Below, in pieces: positions 1-6,124 of a stretch of DNA of 8,060 nucleotides (its first letter is position 1; the number at the start of each line of letters is the position of its first letter). This DNA comes from CAZPAH01 sp964584495 (GTDB lineage Bacteria; Krumholzibacteriota; Krumholzibacteriia; Krumholzibacteriales; Krumholzibacteriaceae). A model generated the notes under the pieces. It saw nothing but the letters and a program-made list of their open reading frames with translations, was not told the DNA's origin and searched no databases. The stretch lies in contig CAZPAH010000128.1 of assembly GCA_964584495.1 (NCBI GenBank), forward strand, positions 1-8,060, given 5' to 3'. A program made the translations under genes and the position numbers.

Positions 1-2257
1 AAAAAGCTTTCCACGAGGCGAGTATCATGAAGGCCGATATGTAATCGTTCCACCTGGCCTTAACGCTTCCCATCCCATCCGCGCCGGCTCCGAAGAATTT
101 TCCGATGGCCCTTCTTCCGGCGCTCCCGTACATGTGCCAGATAACGGCTCTTTTCTGCGCCCTAACCGCCAGCGAGGGAGGGACCTCTCTAAGATGTGCG
201 GAGCCCGCACCTTCAAGCCCGCGGGTTGCTTCAAGGCCGCGCTTTGTGAGCACGACCGCCATTGAATACTTGATCCTTCCACCCCTAAATTCAGCGAGCC
301 AGGCGTCTCCAAAGCTGATATCCGCACCGCTGCAGAAGTGGTCTTCGCATGTGAAGCACCTCTTCATGCAATCTACGTAGAGGTTCTGAAGCAGGCCGTA
401 ACCCTTCCCGAAAGAGATCCGCTTCTCGGTCCCGTCATGGAACCTGATCACGGTTTCACCCCTCCACAGTCCCAGCCTGTAGTAAAACTTCTCGATCGCA
501 CCTTGATCGATCTTCCTTGCCGAGAGGAAATCGTCCAGCAGCGACCTTGCGGTCGCGTGTCCACACCAGAGCCCGATCTTCAGTCCGGCTTTTTTTTCCA
601 GATCCGCTCTGTCGGCTAGAAACGAGTTTATTGCGGTCCACTGGCAGGGAAGCGCCACGATGGCGAATCTTCCCTCGATTTCCTTCAAGATACGGATAAC
701 ATTACCCGCATGGTTGAAATCGCTGTATATGCTAGTTCTACAGTCAAGGATGTCGTTTTTGCTTCTACATACGACCGTCTTAAACTCGATTCCGCTTTCT
801 CCCGCGAAAGTTCTACACAGGATCGCTCCGTCGATCCTCCCCGAGGAAAGCTCGTTTATCAGCAGGGAAGAGGTGAGACCGCCGGAAGCGGCTCCCCCGC
901 GCAGTTCGCTGTCGAGACTATATCCGAGGAAGCATCGATCGAACTGGTTGCGGTAGAATCTGTTATACAGAGCCGATCCTTTCTTGCCTGGTGCGGGCTC
1001 TAAAGTCAATGGACCAGAGTGTAGAAGATTTTCCAGATATTCGAACTGGGTCCAGGCCGATCTTTTCACTTCGGGGAGAGCTTTCCCTATCGATTTTTTT
1101 ATTTCGGAACGGGTTTCAATGATCTTCAGTGCCGATTCGAGGAGTCCCTGCGCGCTTATGCTCTCTATCTCGACAACATTCCTTTCCAACCCGAAGAGGG
1201 ACATCACCTCCCTGTACTTGTGGCTCCAGGCGGGTACAAGGCAGGGAACTTCCTGGCATAGGGCCGATATCATTGCATGAAAACGGCAGGCGACGAAAAG
1301 ATCGCAGCGTGAAATGACCGCGCGAAGCTGTGATGGGGTGAGATCCTCATCGATCAATAGAGCGCCATCGCCCCCTATCGCACCGTAAAGCTTTTGACAT
1401 ATATGGTAGTCGTTGTTCCTCGATCGGACCCCGGGCTCGAGAAGGGAATGGGCGACCACGAGGATCCGGGCCCCGGTCTTCTCCCGAAGGTCCTTTGCAA
1501 GTGATGCCAGTATCGAGGCCAGATCGAGCCCTCGTTTACTGCAATATGCTGCGAGCACCTCACTGGGTGAGATCCCGATTACAGGGCCATCTCCATGTGG
1601 GATTAACAGTCCTTCGGGAAGGGGGGGGACAGGGAGCTTTTCGTTCAGAACGAAAGCCAGATCGGAAGCCTGCTCGACATTTTCAAGGCCCAGCTTCTCA
1701 AGGTGCTGCATCGTTCGTTCCCCCCTGGCGAAGATCATTCTGCAACGCGGAAGGATCCACCCGGCTGCCATTCTGTTTATACCGGTCTCGATAGGACCGA
1801 GGGCCTGCGACAGCTTGACGATGGGGGTTTTAAGGATGAGGGCAGGAAGGTTGCAGGCGATGTTGTATGCAAGGGTAGAACCCCGGCCGTCCACATAGGA
1901 GATTCCGGAGAGGTCTAGCAGCAGCTCCGACCGTACGATGGCTGCGAGCGGGGCGAACGATAGAAGGAACCGCTTCGGAAAGTGGAGTTTGTCCAGTATA
2001 GCGTAAATAATCGAAAGAAGGGGAAGAATGACGACTAGCTTTATCGGCGGAGCCGGAACGATCCTCATTCCGACCGGTAGGTGCTTCGAGGAATCACGCT
2101 TCGGGTAGACGGAGAGGAGGTCGAAAGATATATCTTCTCCGAGTATATCCCGGAGGTTGTATACCACCGATTCGAGCATTCCGGCCGCCCCCTTGTTCCC
2201 CGCCAATGTTGCACCTACAAGAGCAATATGTCTTTGACCGGTGTTTTCTAGACTCAT
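1..2257 (-). CDS. Polysaccharide pyruvyl transferase / FrhB-family fusion protein (3' end outside window)
   Basis: Reading the minus strand from ATG at 2257 gives 752 codons without a stop, open at the window edge. Residues about 10-390 match the polysaccharide pyruvyl transferase (CsaB/WcaK-like) pattern: an N-terminal GNKGAAGM glycine loop (20-27), a LSGISYVDGRG motif, and CRFHAM (C324-M329) followed by a VPAWSHKYREVM block. Residues about 430-752 look like an F420-hydrogenase/dehydrogenase beta subunit: GGAASGG at 454-460, LPCQW with C538, LWCGH with C565, and a C630-x3-C634-x2-C637-x4-C642 cluster followed by ADISFGDAWL, which could bind an Fe-S centre. The usual separate N-terminal ferredoxin motif is not seen. 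Both families occur in exopolysaccharide and capsule clusters, so a cytoplasmic role in surface-glycan decoration is inferred; the substrate is unknown. A hydrophobic stretch at about 72-88 may contact the membrane. The start is supported by AGGGAG seven bases upstream and a good promoter. An eight-C run codes V210-P211-P212-L213. Confidence 0.88.
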   Translation of the reverse strand, partial: MSLENTGQRHIALVGATLAGNKGAAGMLESVVYNLRDILGEDISFDLLSVYPKRDSSKHLPVGMRIVPAPPIKLVVILPLLSIIYAILDKLHFPKRFLLSFAPLAAIVRSELLLDLSGISYVDGRGSTLAYNIACNLPALILKTPIVKLSQALGPIETGINRMAAGWILPRCRMIFARGERTMQHLEKLGLENVEQASDLAFVLNEKLPVPPLPEGLLIPHGDGPVIGISPSEVLAAYCSKRGLDLASILASLAKDLREKTGARILVVAHSLLEPGVRSRNNDYHICQKLYGAIGGDGALLIDEDLTPSQLRAVISRCDLFVACRFHAMISALCQEVPCLVPAWSHKYREVMSLFGLERNVVEIESISAQGLLESALKIIETRSEIKKSIGKALPEVKRSAWTQFEYLENLLHSGPLTLEPAPGKKGSALYNRFYRNQFDRCFLGYSLDSELRGGAASGGLTSSLLINELSSGRIDGAILCRTFAGESGIEFKTVVCRSKNDILDCRTSIYSDFNHAGNVIRILKEIEGRFAIVALPCQWTAINSFLADRADLEKKAGLKIGLWCGHATARSLLDDFLSARKIDQGAIEKFYYRLGLWRGETVIRFHDGTEKRISFGKGYGLLQNLYVDCMKRCFTCEDHFCSGADISFGDAWLAEFRGGRIKYSMAVVLTKRGLEATRGLEGAGSAHLREVPPSLAVRAQKRAVIWHMYGSAGRRAIGKFFGAGADGMGSVKARWNDYISAFMILASWKAF

Positions 2258-2304
2258 TAGGCTTCTCCCTGATCGTCCTGATCCCTTTATATAAAAGGTA
2301 AAAG

Positions 2305-2333
2305 ATTATACCACTGAAATTGCCTCATTGCAA
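2305..2333 (-). promoter_or_regulatory. Sigma70-type promoter for the leftward pyruvyl transferase/FrhB gene
   Basis: On the minus strand TTGCAA (2333-2328) is followed by a 17-base spacer and a perfect TATAAT (2310-2305). Transcription would start near 2298, about 40 bases before the ATG at 2257. The match is by eye against the sigma70 consensus. Confidence 0.72.
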
Positions 2334-2431
2334 TCATGGCCGATCGCGGGGGATACCGGAGTGAAGACGGAAGGTATGCACGGCCCTGCCGGAAGGGCCC
2401 GACGGCCCGTTATTCGTTTAATAATTTGGTA

Positions 2432-2461
2432 TTGACATATTTCGTTGTTTTATGATAGAAT
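2432..2461 (+). promoter_or_regulatory. Sigma70-type promoter for the rightward secreted-protein genes
   Basis: A perfect TTGACA at 2432-2437 is followed, after 18 bases, by TAGAAT at 2456-2461. An overlapping TATGAT at 2451-2456 would leave only a 13-base spacer and is less likely. The predicted start near 2468 leaves a leader of roughly 117 bases before the ATG at 2585. Confidence 0.68.
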
Positions 2462-2543
2462 TCACTTGTCGAGTAAGTAAACGGTATCTCCAACATTGCG
2501 TGCGGAAGGAGGCGAGTGTTACCCCCGTATTTTGTTTAACTTG

Positions 2544-2576
2544 AAGGTCCCAAACCTTTTAGGAAGGTTTAGGAGG
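2544..2576 (+). promoter_or_regulatory. Leader with two mutually exclusive hairpins next to the ribosome binding site
   Basis: AAACCTT (2552-2558) can pair with AAGGTTT (2564-2570) over a five-base loop. Alternatively its ACCTT part (2554-2558) can pair with the upstream AAGGT (2544-2548). The longer, downstream stem ends immediately before the AGGAGG ribosome binding site (2571-2576), which lies eight bases ahead of the ATG at 2585. The arrangement could modulate translation initiation, but no ligand-binding RNA family is recognised. Confidence 0.4.
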
Positions 2577-2584
2577 TTGAAAAG

Positions 2585-3232
2585 ATGTTCAAAGGAAAAG
2601 TTTTGCTTTTCTCTTTGCTGCTTATGTTCGCAACTTCTCTGTATGCTGGTGACGTAGACGACTGTGAAAGTGAAGTCGGTGTAAGCTGTACCGGGATGAG
2701 ACTTTCAATATGTCCCCAGGGAGATTTTGAATTCATAAGCGTAGCTTGTGGAGGCACATCGGATTACATCTGGATAATCGCGAGAGATGCTCTGGGTGTT
2801 CCCATTGAGGGCATTCCCTGGACCGATTACTGGTTTAACGCCTGCGATTCGGGCCAGGAGCTTTGCCTGTGCGCTTCTCCTATCGTTGCGGACTCACTTA
2901 CGGGCCCGAACGGTCGCACGACCTTCTCCGGCCGTGTTGCCGCCGGTGGCTGCGTCCTGACCGATGGCATTTGGTTTGCCATCCAGGGTAAGGTTATCAA
3001 GGAACAGCCTGCCTGTACCGAACCTGTCTGCATCGATATAGTGATCGTGAGCCCGGACATCACGGCTGACTGCGATGTCAACCTGTCCGACTTCACGGCG
3101 CTTGGACTTAGCTATAACAAGCAGCAGGGTGACGCCGGTTACAATCCGTGTTGTGATTTTAACGATGACACCAAGTGTAACCTGAGTGACTTCACGTTCC
3201 TTGGAACGCATTACTATCATTCTTGTTTCTAA
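2585..3232 (+). CDS. Secreted cysteine-rich protein with C-terminal dockerin-like domain
   Basis: The 215-residue product starts at ATG 2585 behind AGGAGG (8-base spacing). Residues 1-21 form a signal peptide with probable cleavage after LYA. Residues about 27-150 form a cysteine-rich domain containing IARDALGVPIEGIPWTDYW (65-83), reminiscent of Ig-like extracellular modules, and a GRTTFSG...AAGGC segment. The last ~58 residues (SPDI at 157-160 onward) contain two similar Asp-rich half-repeats, CDVNLSDF (163-170) and KCNLSDF (197-203), resembling a type I dockerin with its calcium-binding Asp/Asn positions. Fifteen cysteines imply several disulfides after export. Dockerin-like tails of this sort occur in many secreted proteins of FCB candidate phyla and need not mean a cellulosome. 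It is first gene after the rightward promoter and lacks the WGAIK tail of its neighbours. The specific function is unknown. Confidence 0.87.
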   Translation: MFKGKVLLFSLLLMFATSLYAGDVDDCESEVGVSCTGMRLSICPQGDFEFISVACGGTSDYIWIIARDALGVPIEGIPWTDYWFNACDSGQELCLCASPIVADSLTGPNGRTTFSGRVAAGGCVLTDGIWFAIQGKVIKEQPACTEPVCIDIVIVSPDITADCDVNLSDFTALGLSYNKQQGDAGYNPCCDFNDDTKCNLSDFTFLGTHYYHSCF

Positions 3233-3245
3233 GGGAGTCACTTTA

Positions 3246-3271
3246 GTCACCAGACCTAGAGATCTGGCGAC
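3246..3271 (+). other. Stem-loop between the dockerin-like gene and the next gene
   Basis: CCAGA (3250-3254) pairs with TCTGG (3263-3267) over an eight-base loop. After one A/C mismatch, GTC (3246-3248) pairs with GAC (3269-3271). No T-run follows, so it is not a typical intrinsic terminator. It could stabilise or attenuate the transcript running into the gene at 3322. Confidence 0.35.
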
Positions 3272-3321
3272 CCTAAGAAGTTGATTCATCATTAGGGCTG
3301 CATTGAAAAGGGAGTTAGATT

Positions 3322-3885
3322 ATGAAGAGAGTACTGCTGACAGTTGCTGTTGCTCTCCTGCTACCGGGAATGCTGGTCGCGGCGAATCCGACCGCCGGAG
3401 TTTTCTTCGACGGTTTCTTGACTTACGATCCGACGCCGATCACAAATTTCAAGGGTCAACTGTACATCGTTCAGGATACGTACTATGTGACCGCTATTGA
3501 GTATGCGTTATATACACCGACGGATCCGGGACATACCCAGCTTTTCCTTATGGGTGTCACGTATCCGGAGAACCATGTCCTCGAGATGGGCGATCCCTGG
3601 GGTGGGCATTCGATCACGTATTTCCCCCCTCTGACCGGCTATCCGAACGGATATGACCTTCTCTGCACGTATACTTTCATGACGGCGGTGCCCTGCTCCG
3701 AGATGGAGAAGGGAGCATATCCGGGATATCCTATCGTTGTAGGTCCGCACCCTGTTACGGGAGAGTTAAGAGGGACTTATGCGCCCAATGCCGAGCTGTT
3801 CGATATCGACGGTCTTACGTCGCTTCTCTGCGCCGAGATCGCGGTCGAGCCTTCGAGCTGGGGCGCCATTAAGTCGATGGACTAG
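3322..3885 (+). CDS. Secreted protein of unknown function with C-terminal SSWGAIK tail
   Basis: The 187-residue product starts at ATG 3322 behind GGGAG (7-base spacing). Residues 1-20 form a signal peptide, with probable cleavage near LVAA|NP. The mature part is rich in aromatic residues, Gly and Pro (AGVFFDGF at 25-32, LYIVQDTYYV at 47-56) and looks beta-rich. It has three cysteines, C115, C125 and C170. The body does not align clearly with the five downstream paralogues, although AGVFFD might be a distant counterpart of their GLYAD block. Its last residues, EPSSWGAIKSMD, carry the same tail as those paralogues, and the DNA at 3847-3866 is identical over 20 bases to 5385-5404 in the gene at 4860. 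It lies 89 bases after the dockerin-like gene and is probably co-transcribed with it. I do not recognise a function; export is well supported. Confidence 0.83.
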   Translation: MKRVLLTVAVALLLPGMLVAANPTAGVFFDGFLTYDPTPITNFKGQLYIVQDTYYVTAIEYALYTPTDPGHTQLFLMGVTYPENHVLEMGDPWGGHSITYFPPLTGYPNGYDLLCTYTFMTAVPCSEMEKGAYPGYPIVVGPHPVTGELRGTYAPNAELFDIDGLTSLLCAEIAVEPSSWGAIKSMD

Positions 3886-3911
3886 GCAAGGAAGATGAGA
3901 ACGCAGGTTCT

Positions 3912-3946
3912 GTGGCTGGATGACGCTTGATCTCTCATCCAGCCAC
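3912..3946 (+). terminator. Long perfect stem-loop after the gene at 3322
   Basis: GTGGCTGGATGA (3912-3923) pairs perfectly with TCATCCAGCCAC (3935-3946) over an 11-base loop. The 12-pair stem lies 27 bases after the stop codon, where a terminator is expected, but the following bases are GC-rich rather than a T-run. It may be a non-canonical terminator or an mRNA-stabilising hairpin. Calling it a terminator is tentative. Confidence 0.45.
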
Positions 3947-3959
3947 GAGGCCGCGCGGG

Positions 3960-3998
3960 AAGGAGGTGGTGGGTAGAAAGAGATGTTTTTATCTACCC
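3960..3998 (+). other. Remote Shine-Dalgarno-like element followed by a hairpin
   Basis: AAGGAGG (3960-3966) matches a strong ribosome binding site but lies about 125 bases before the ATG at 4090 and has no well-spaced start codon of its own. It is followed by GGGTAGA (3971-3977), which can pair with TCTACCC (3992-3998) over a 14-base loop containing five Ts. A similar block occurs before the gene at 4860, and a shorter version occurs in the leader of the gene at 2585. Confidence 0.4.
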
Positions 3999-4089
3999 GG
4001 CACTCGAGATCTTCCTGGTACCTGTTCCGGGCTTGTAAGGAGTAGACTAAATCAATTTGAGGTATTATTTCAGCAGGAGAAAGAATAAG

Positions 4090-4635
4090 ATGAAAAAAGC
4101 TTTAATGCTGCTGGCGCTTATCGCGTTCGTTTCGACCGGCGCTGCCGCCGCCGACAAGGTCGGCCTCTATGCCGATCTTTCTCATAGCGTGATGCAGGAG
4201 ACCGGTATGGCGATGTTCGATGTCTATCTGTGGCATCAGCCGGATACTCACGGCAACATGAGCACCGAGCTTCTGATCACCTTCCCGGCGACGCTGGCCT
4301 GCACGGGCAAGGCATTCTGCGCCGATATGACGCTCACGAAGGACGATATCACGGCGCCCGCCACCGGCGGTTCGATCGCCTGGTCCACCTGTGCGAATGC
4401 CTGGAAATGGTCGGCCAAGATGACCTTTATCGACACCGGTTTCTATGCAGGATTCCCAACGGTCGGTTATGTCCAGATCGCAGATCATCCGATCTCTCAC
4501 GGAATCTGGATCGCCAGCTGTGAAGACGGATTCCCCACGTATATCGCGACCCCGATCAACTGGTTCGGCCTGAACCAGGATGGTAAAATCGGTACTGCCG
4601 AGAGCACATGGGGAGCTATCAAGGACCTGCAGTAA
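4090..4635 (+). CDS. WGAIK-tailed secreted protein, paralogue 1
   Basis: ATG 4090 is chosen because AGGAGA (4075-4080) lies nine bases upstream and because MKK opens a normal signal peptide; an in-frame TTG at 4057 has no such site. The product has 181 residues. The signal peptide runs to about residue 21 (GAAAA|DK). The mature domain carries GLYADLSHS (25-33), MFDVYLW (42-48), ELLITFP (60-66), CTGKAFC (C71, C77), CANAWKW (C101), C144, NWFGLN (157-162), and the terminal ESTWGAIKDLQ. Four cysteines are conserved across the family and would allow two disulfides. No catalytic motif or known domain is recognised, so it is probably a structural or binding protein outside the cytoplasmic membrane (inference). 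It shares 44 identical bases near its 3' end with the next copy and is followed by a G-rich/C-rich stem-loop. Confidence 0.86.
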   Translation: MKKALMLLALIAFVSTGAAAADKVGLYADLSHSVMQETGMAMFDVYLWHQPDTHGNMSTELLITFPATLACTGKAFCADMTLTKDDITAPATGGSIAWSTCANAWKWSAKMTFIDTGFYAGFPTVGYVQIADHPISHGIWIASCEDGFPTYIATPINWFGLNQDGKIGTAESTWGAIKDLQ

Positions 4636-4663
4636 GAGCTGCAGTGAATGAACGACTCCAAGG

Positions 4664-4701
4664 AGGGGGGGAGCCTTGAAAGTCCATTTAGGCGCCCCCC
4701 T
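4664..4701 (+). terminator. Probable terminator-like stem-loop after paralogue 1
   Basis: The arm AGGGGGG (4664-4670) pairs with CCCCCCT (4695-4701). After a small internal bulge, GCCT (4673-4676) pairs with AGGC (4690-4693), leaving a 13-base loop. The tail TGTTGT is only partly T-rich, so termination may be incomplete. The stem lies 28 bases after the stop codon. Confidence 0.5.
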
Positions 4702-4738
4702 GTTGTATCGAAACCCGTAGAAGGCGACAGGGTTCGAG

Positions 4739-4750
4739 AAGGAGGTGATC
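4739..4750 (+). other. Perfect anti-Shine-Dalgarno complement far from a start codon
   Basis: AAGGAGGTGATC is complementary over 12 bases to the canonical bacterial 16S rRNA 3' end, yet no start codon with an open frame follows at useful distance; the next start is at 4860. The flanking sequence (GAGAGAAAGAGA) resembles that around the similar element at 3960, so the two leaders appear related. It might be a ribosome standby site or the remnant of a lost gene start. Confidence 0.45.
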
Positions 4751-4859
4751 GGAGAGAAAGAGAGTTCTATTTTCCTGAACTGAACCGGCTTCAAGCCTAT
4801 TCTGTTACCGTCGCAGGGCATTTTCAACACTGGTTCTGGTCAACAACAGCAGGAGTGAG

Positions 4860-5423
4860 ATGACTATGAAAAAGATTTTCTTAATGATCGCAGCATTGGC
4901 ACTGATCTCCACGAGCGCGGGCGCCGCGGACTACGTCGGACTCTACACCGATGCAACTACGCATTCAGCATGCGAGGAATACGGCATGGCGATGTTCGAT
5001 GTCTACCTGTGGCATCTGCCGGATGCAGTCAGGGGTAACATGAGCACCGAGCTTCTGATTACCTTCCCCTTGACTCTTGCCTGCACGGGTAAAACCTACT
5101 GCGCCGATATGACCCTCACGAAGGATGATATCACGGCAGCCGCCACCGGCGGATCTATCGCCTGGTCCATGTGCGCTCTCGATTGGAAATGGTCGGCTAA
5201 GCTGACATTCCTCGACACCGGTTTCTATTCCGGAAACCCGACAGTCGGCTATGTCCAGATAGTGAACCATCCTATCTCTGAAGGGATCTGGATCGCCAGC
5301 TGTGAAGACGGATTCCCCACGTATATCGCAACTCCTCTCAACAGGTTCGGTCTCAACCAGCCTTGCTACGAGGAGATCGGAACGGAGCCTTCGAGCTGGG
5401 GCGCTATCAAGAATCTGCAGTAA
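4860..5423 (+). CDS. WGAIK-tailed secreted protein, paralogue 2
   Basis: The 187-residue product starts at ATG 4860, four bases after AGGAG (4851-4855). ATG 4866, ten bases after the same site, would give MKK as in paralogue 1 and is about equally plausible. The signal peptide ends near GAA|DY (about residue 23). Family blocks are present in order: GLYTD (27-31), MFDVYLW (45-51), ELLITFP (64-70), CTGKTYC (C75, C81), CALDWKW (C105), GYVQI, C148, and the tail EPSSWGAIKNLQ. NWFGLN is altered to NRFGLN. Two additional cysteines, C38 and C169, lie in the N-terminal loop and in the linker before the tail, and could form a third disulfide. It is followed by the strongest terminator in the window, closing the first transcription unit. 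Function is unknown; secretion is well supported. Confidence 0.86.
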   Translation: MTMKKIFLMIAALALISTSAGAADYVGLYTDATTHSACEEYGMAMFDVYLWHLPDAVRGNMSTELLITFPLTLACTGKTYCADMTLTKDDITAAATGGSIAWSMCALDWKWSAKLTFLDTGFYSGNPTVGYVQIVNHPISEGIWIASCEDGFPTYIATPLNRFGLNQPCYEEIGTEPSSWGAIKNLQ

Positions 5424-5448
5424 TCTAGTTGCTGCTTGATCCTAATGG

Positions 5449-5476
5449 GGGAGCCTTTTTTAGGCTCCCTTTTTTT
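5449..5476 (+). terminator. Strong intrinsic terminator after paralogue 2
   Basis: GGGAGCCT (5449-5456) pairs perfectly with AGGCTCCC (5462-5469) over a five-T loop and is followed by seven Ts (5470-5476). This is a textbook Rho-independent terminator 25 bases past the stop codon. It divides the paralogue array into two transcription units. Confidence 0.93.
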
Positions 5477-5494
5477 ATCTTCCGGTATTCGCCC

Positions 5495-5523
5495 TTGTAT
5501 TTCCAGCGCCGGGGGAGTACAAT
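5495..5523 (+). promoter_or_regulatory. Candidate promoter for the second paralogue unit
   Basis: TTGTAT (5495-5500) and TACAAT (5518-5523) are separated by 17 bases and lie just after the terminator, where a new promoter is expected. The -10 box differs from consensus at one position; the -35 box is weaker. Transcripts would carry a leader of about 135 bases before the ATG at 5666. Confidence 0.5.
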
Positions 5524-5556
5524 AACTCCAGGGTTTGTTATAAGTTATAAATCTCA

Positions 5557-5593
5557 CCGAAGCCGATCCTCTCTTACTTGGAGAGAGTTTCGG
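5557..5593 (+). other. Two-part stem-loop in the leader of paralogue 3
   Basis: CCGAA (5557-5561) pairs with TTCGG (5589-5593). Inside it CTCTC (5569-5573) pairs with GAGAG (5581-5585) over a seven-base loop. The element sits about 70 bases before the start codon and could be a leader structure; no known riboswitch is recognised. Confidence 0.3.
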
Positions 5594-5665
5594 CGTGCGT
5601 GGGCTCATAGGATGGAATCAGCAGGCCGGTTCGTTTAAATGCATTGAGTTAACGAGGGGGGGGTA

Positions 5666-6124
5666 ATGAAAATAAGGCTGATTTTATTGATGTTGGCGCT
5701 TATCGCGTCTGTTTCGGGGAGTGCTGATGCCGATGTACCTTTAATCGGTCTCTACAGCGATCTCGATCACAGCGTGACGGAGGAGAACGGCCAGGCGATG
5801 TTCGATGTCTATCTGTGGATCAAACCGACAGGTCAAGGAGCGATGAGCACGGAGCTTCTTGTAACCTTTCCCATGGAATGGAAACATGGGCTTGCTTGCA
5901 CGGGAAAGGCGTATTGCGCCGATATGACACTCACGAGGGACGATATCGCTGCGCCGGCCACCGGCGGTGCGATCGCCTGGGCAAACTGCGCGATGGACTG
6001 GAAATGGGTGGCCAGGCTGACTTTTTTAGACATGGGTTACTATGAGGGATCACCAACGGTCGGCTATATCAAGATTGAGCCTCACCCCATCTCCGGCGAG
6101 ATATGGATCGCTAATTGTACATGA
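5666..6124 (+). CDS. WGAIK-family secreted protein, paralogue 3, interrupted by an in-frame TGA
   Basis: ATG 5666 follows a run of eight Gs (5656-5663) that would act as a poor, G-rich ribosome binding site. The product to the first TGA has 152 residues. The signal peptide runs to about residue 22 (MKIRLILLMLALIASVSG start). The core matches the family: GLYSDLDHS (28-36), MFDVYLW (45-51), ELLVTFP, CTGKAYC (C78, C84), CAMDWKW (C108), C151, with a short extra EWKHG insert before C78. Translation stops at TGA 6122-6124, directly after the fourth conserved cysteine, so the NWFGLN block and the WGAIK tail are lost. Both are encoded in the same frame just downstream, ending at TGA 6227-6229. The two closest siblings end normally in TGA, so TGA is not globally recoded here. 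Either this copy is a recent nonsense mutant or the codon is sometimes read through. Confidence 0.8.
   Translation: MKIRLILLMLALIASVSGSADADVPLIGLYSDLDHSVTEENGQAMFDVYLWIKPTGQGAMSTELLVTFPMEWKHGLACTGKAYCADMTLTRDDIAAPATGGAIAWANCAMDWKWVARLTFLDMGYYEGSPTVGYIKIEPHPISGEIWIANCT

Larger units (their letters stand above)
2258..2584. other. Divergent intergenic regulatory region
   Basis: This 327-base stretch holds no convincing gene. It separates the leftward pyruvyl transferase/FrhB gene from the rightward secreted-protein genes and carries one sigma70-type promoter for each direction, the two -35 boxes being about 100 bases apart. Between them lies a GC-rich segment in which GGCCCT (2382-2387) can pair with AGGGCC (2394-2399), or GGGCC (2395-2399) with GGCCC (2404-2408). 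Because this segment lies upstream of both predicted transcripts, it is more likely a DNA-level site than an RNA structure. The last ~120 bases are the 5' leader of the secreted-protein transcript. Confidence 0.7.

Noticed and set aside
1413..1898. Plus-strand open frame of 161 codons within the first gene
   Set aside because: It lies opposite the pyruvyl transferase domain, whose minus-strand frame is continuous and has recognisable motifs. The plus frame is a shadow.
2382..2408. GC-rich hairpin read as a terminator
   Set aside because: It lies upstream of both divergent promoters, no gene ends there, and no T-run follows.
2516..2539. Seven-residue leader peptide starting at GTG 2516
   Set aside because: It is too short and too close to the AAGGAGG to be credible, and no repeated regulatory codons are present.
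3969..4088. 39-codon frame from GTG 3969, ending one base before ATG 4090
   Set aside because: AAGGAGG is only two bases from the GTG, too close for initiation, and the peptide has no recognisable features. It is noted only as part of the leader.
4102..4830. Long minus-strand open frame (242 codons) opposite paralogue 1, with similar ones at 4965-5270 and 6307-6792
   Set aside because: They mirror the paralogues' codon pattern. The family codons on the plus strand give the same open antisense frame in each copy. They have no ribosome binding site, signal or coherent protein features.
5540..5550. TTATAAATC near 5543-5552 as the -10 box of paralogue 3
   Set aside because: No matching -35 box at 16-18 bases; TTGTAT-17-TACAAT nearby is better.
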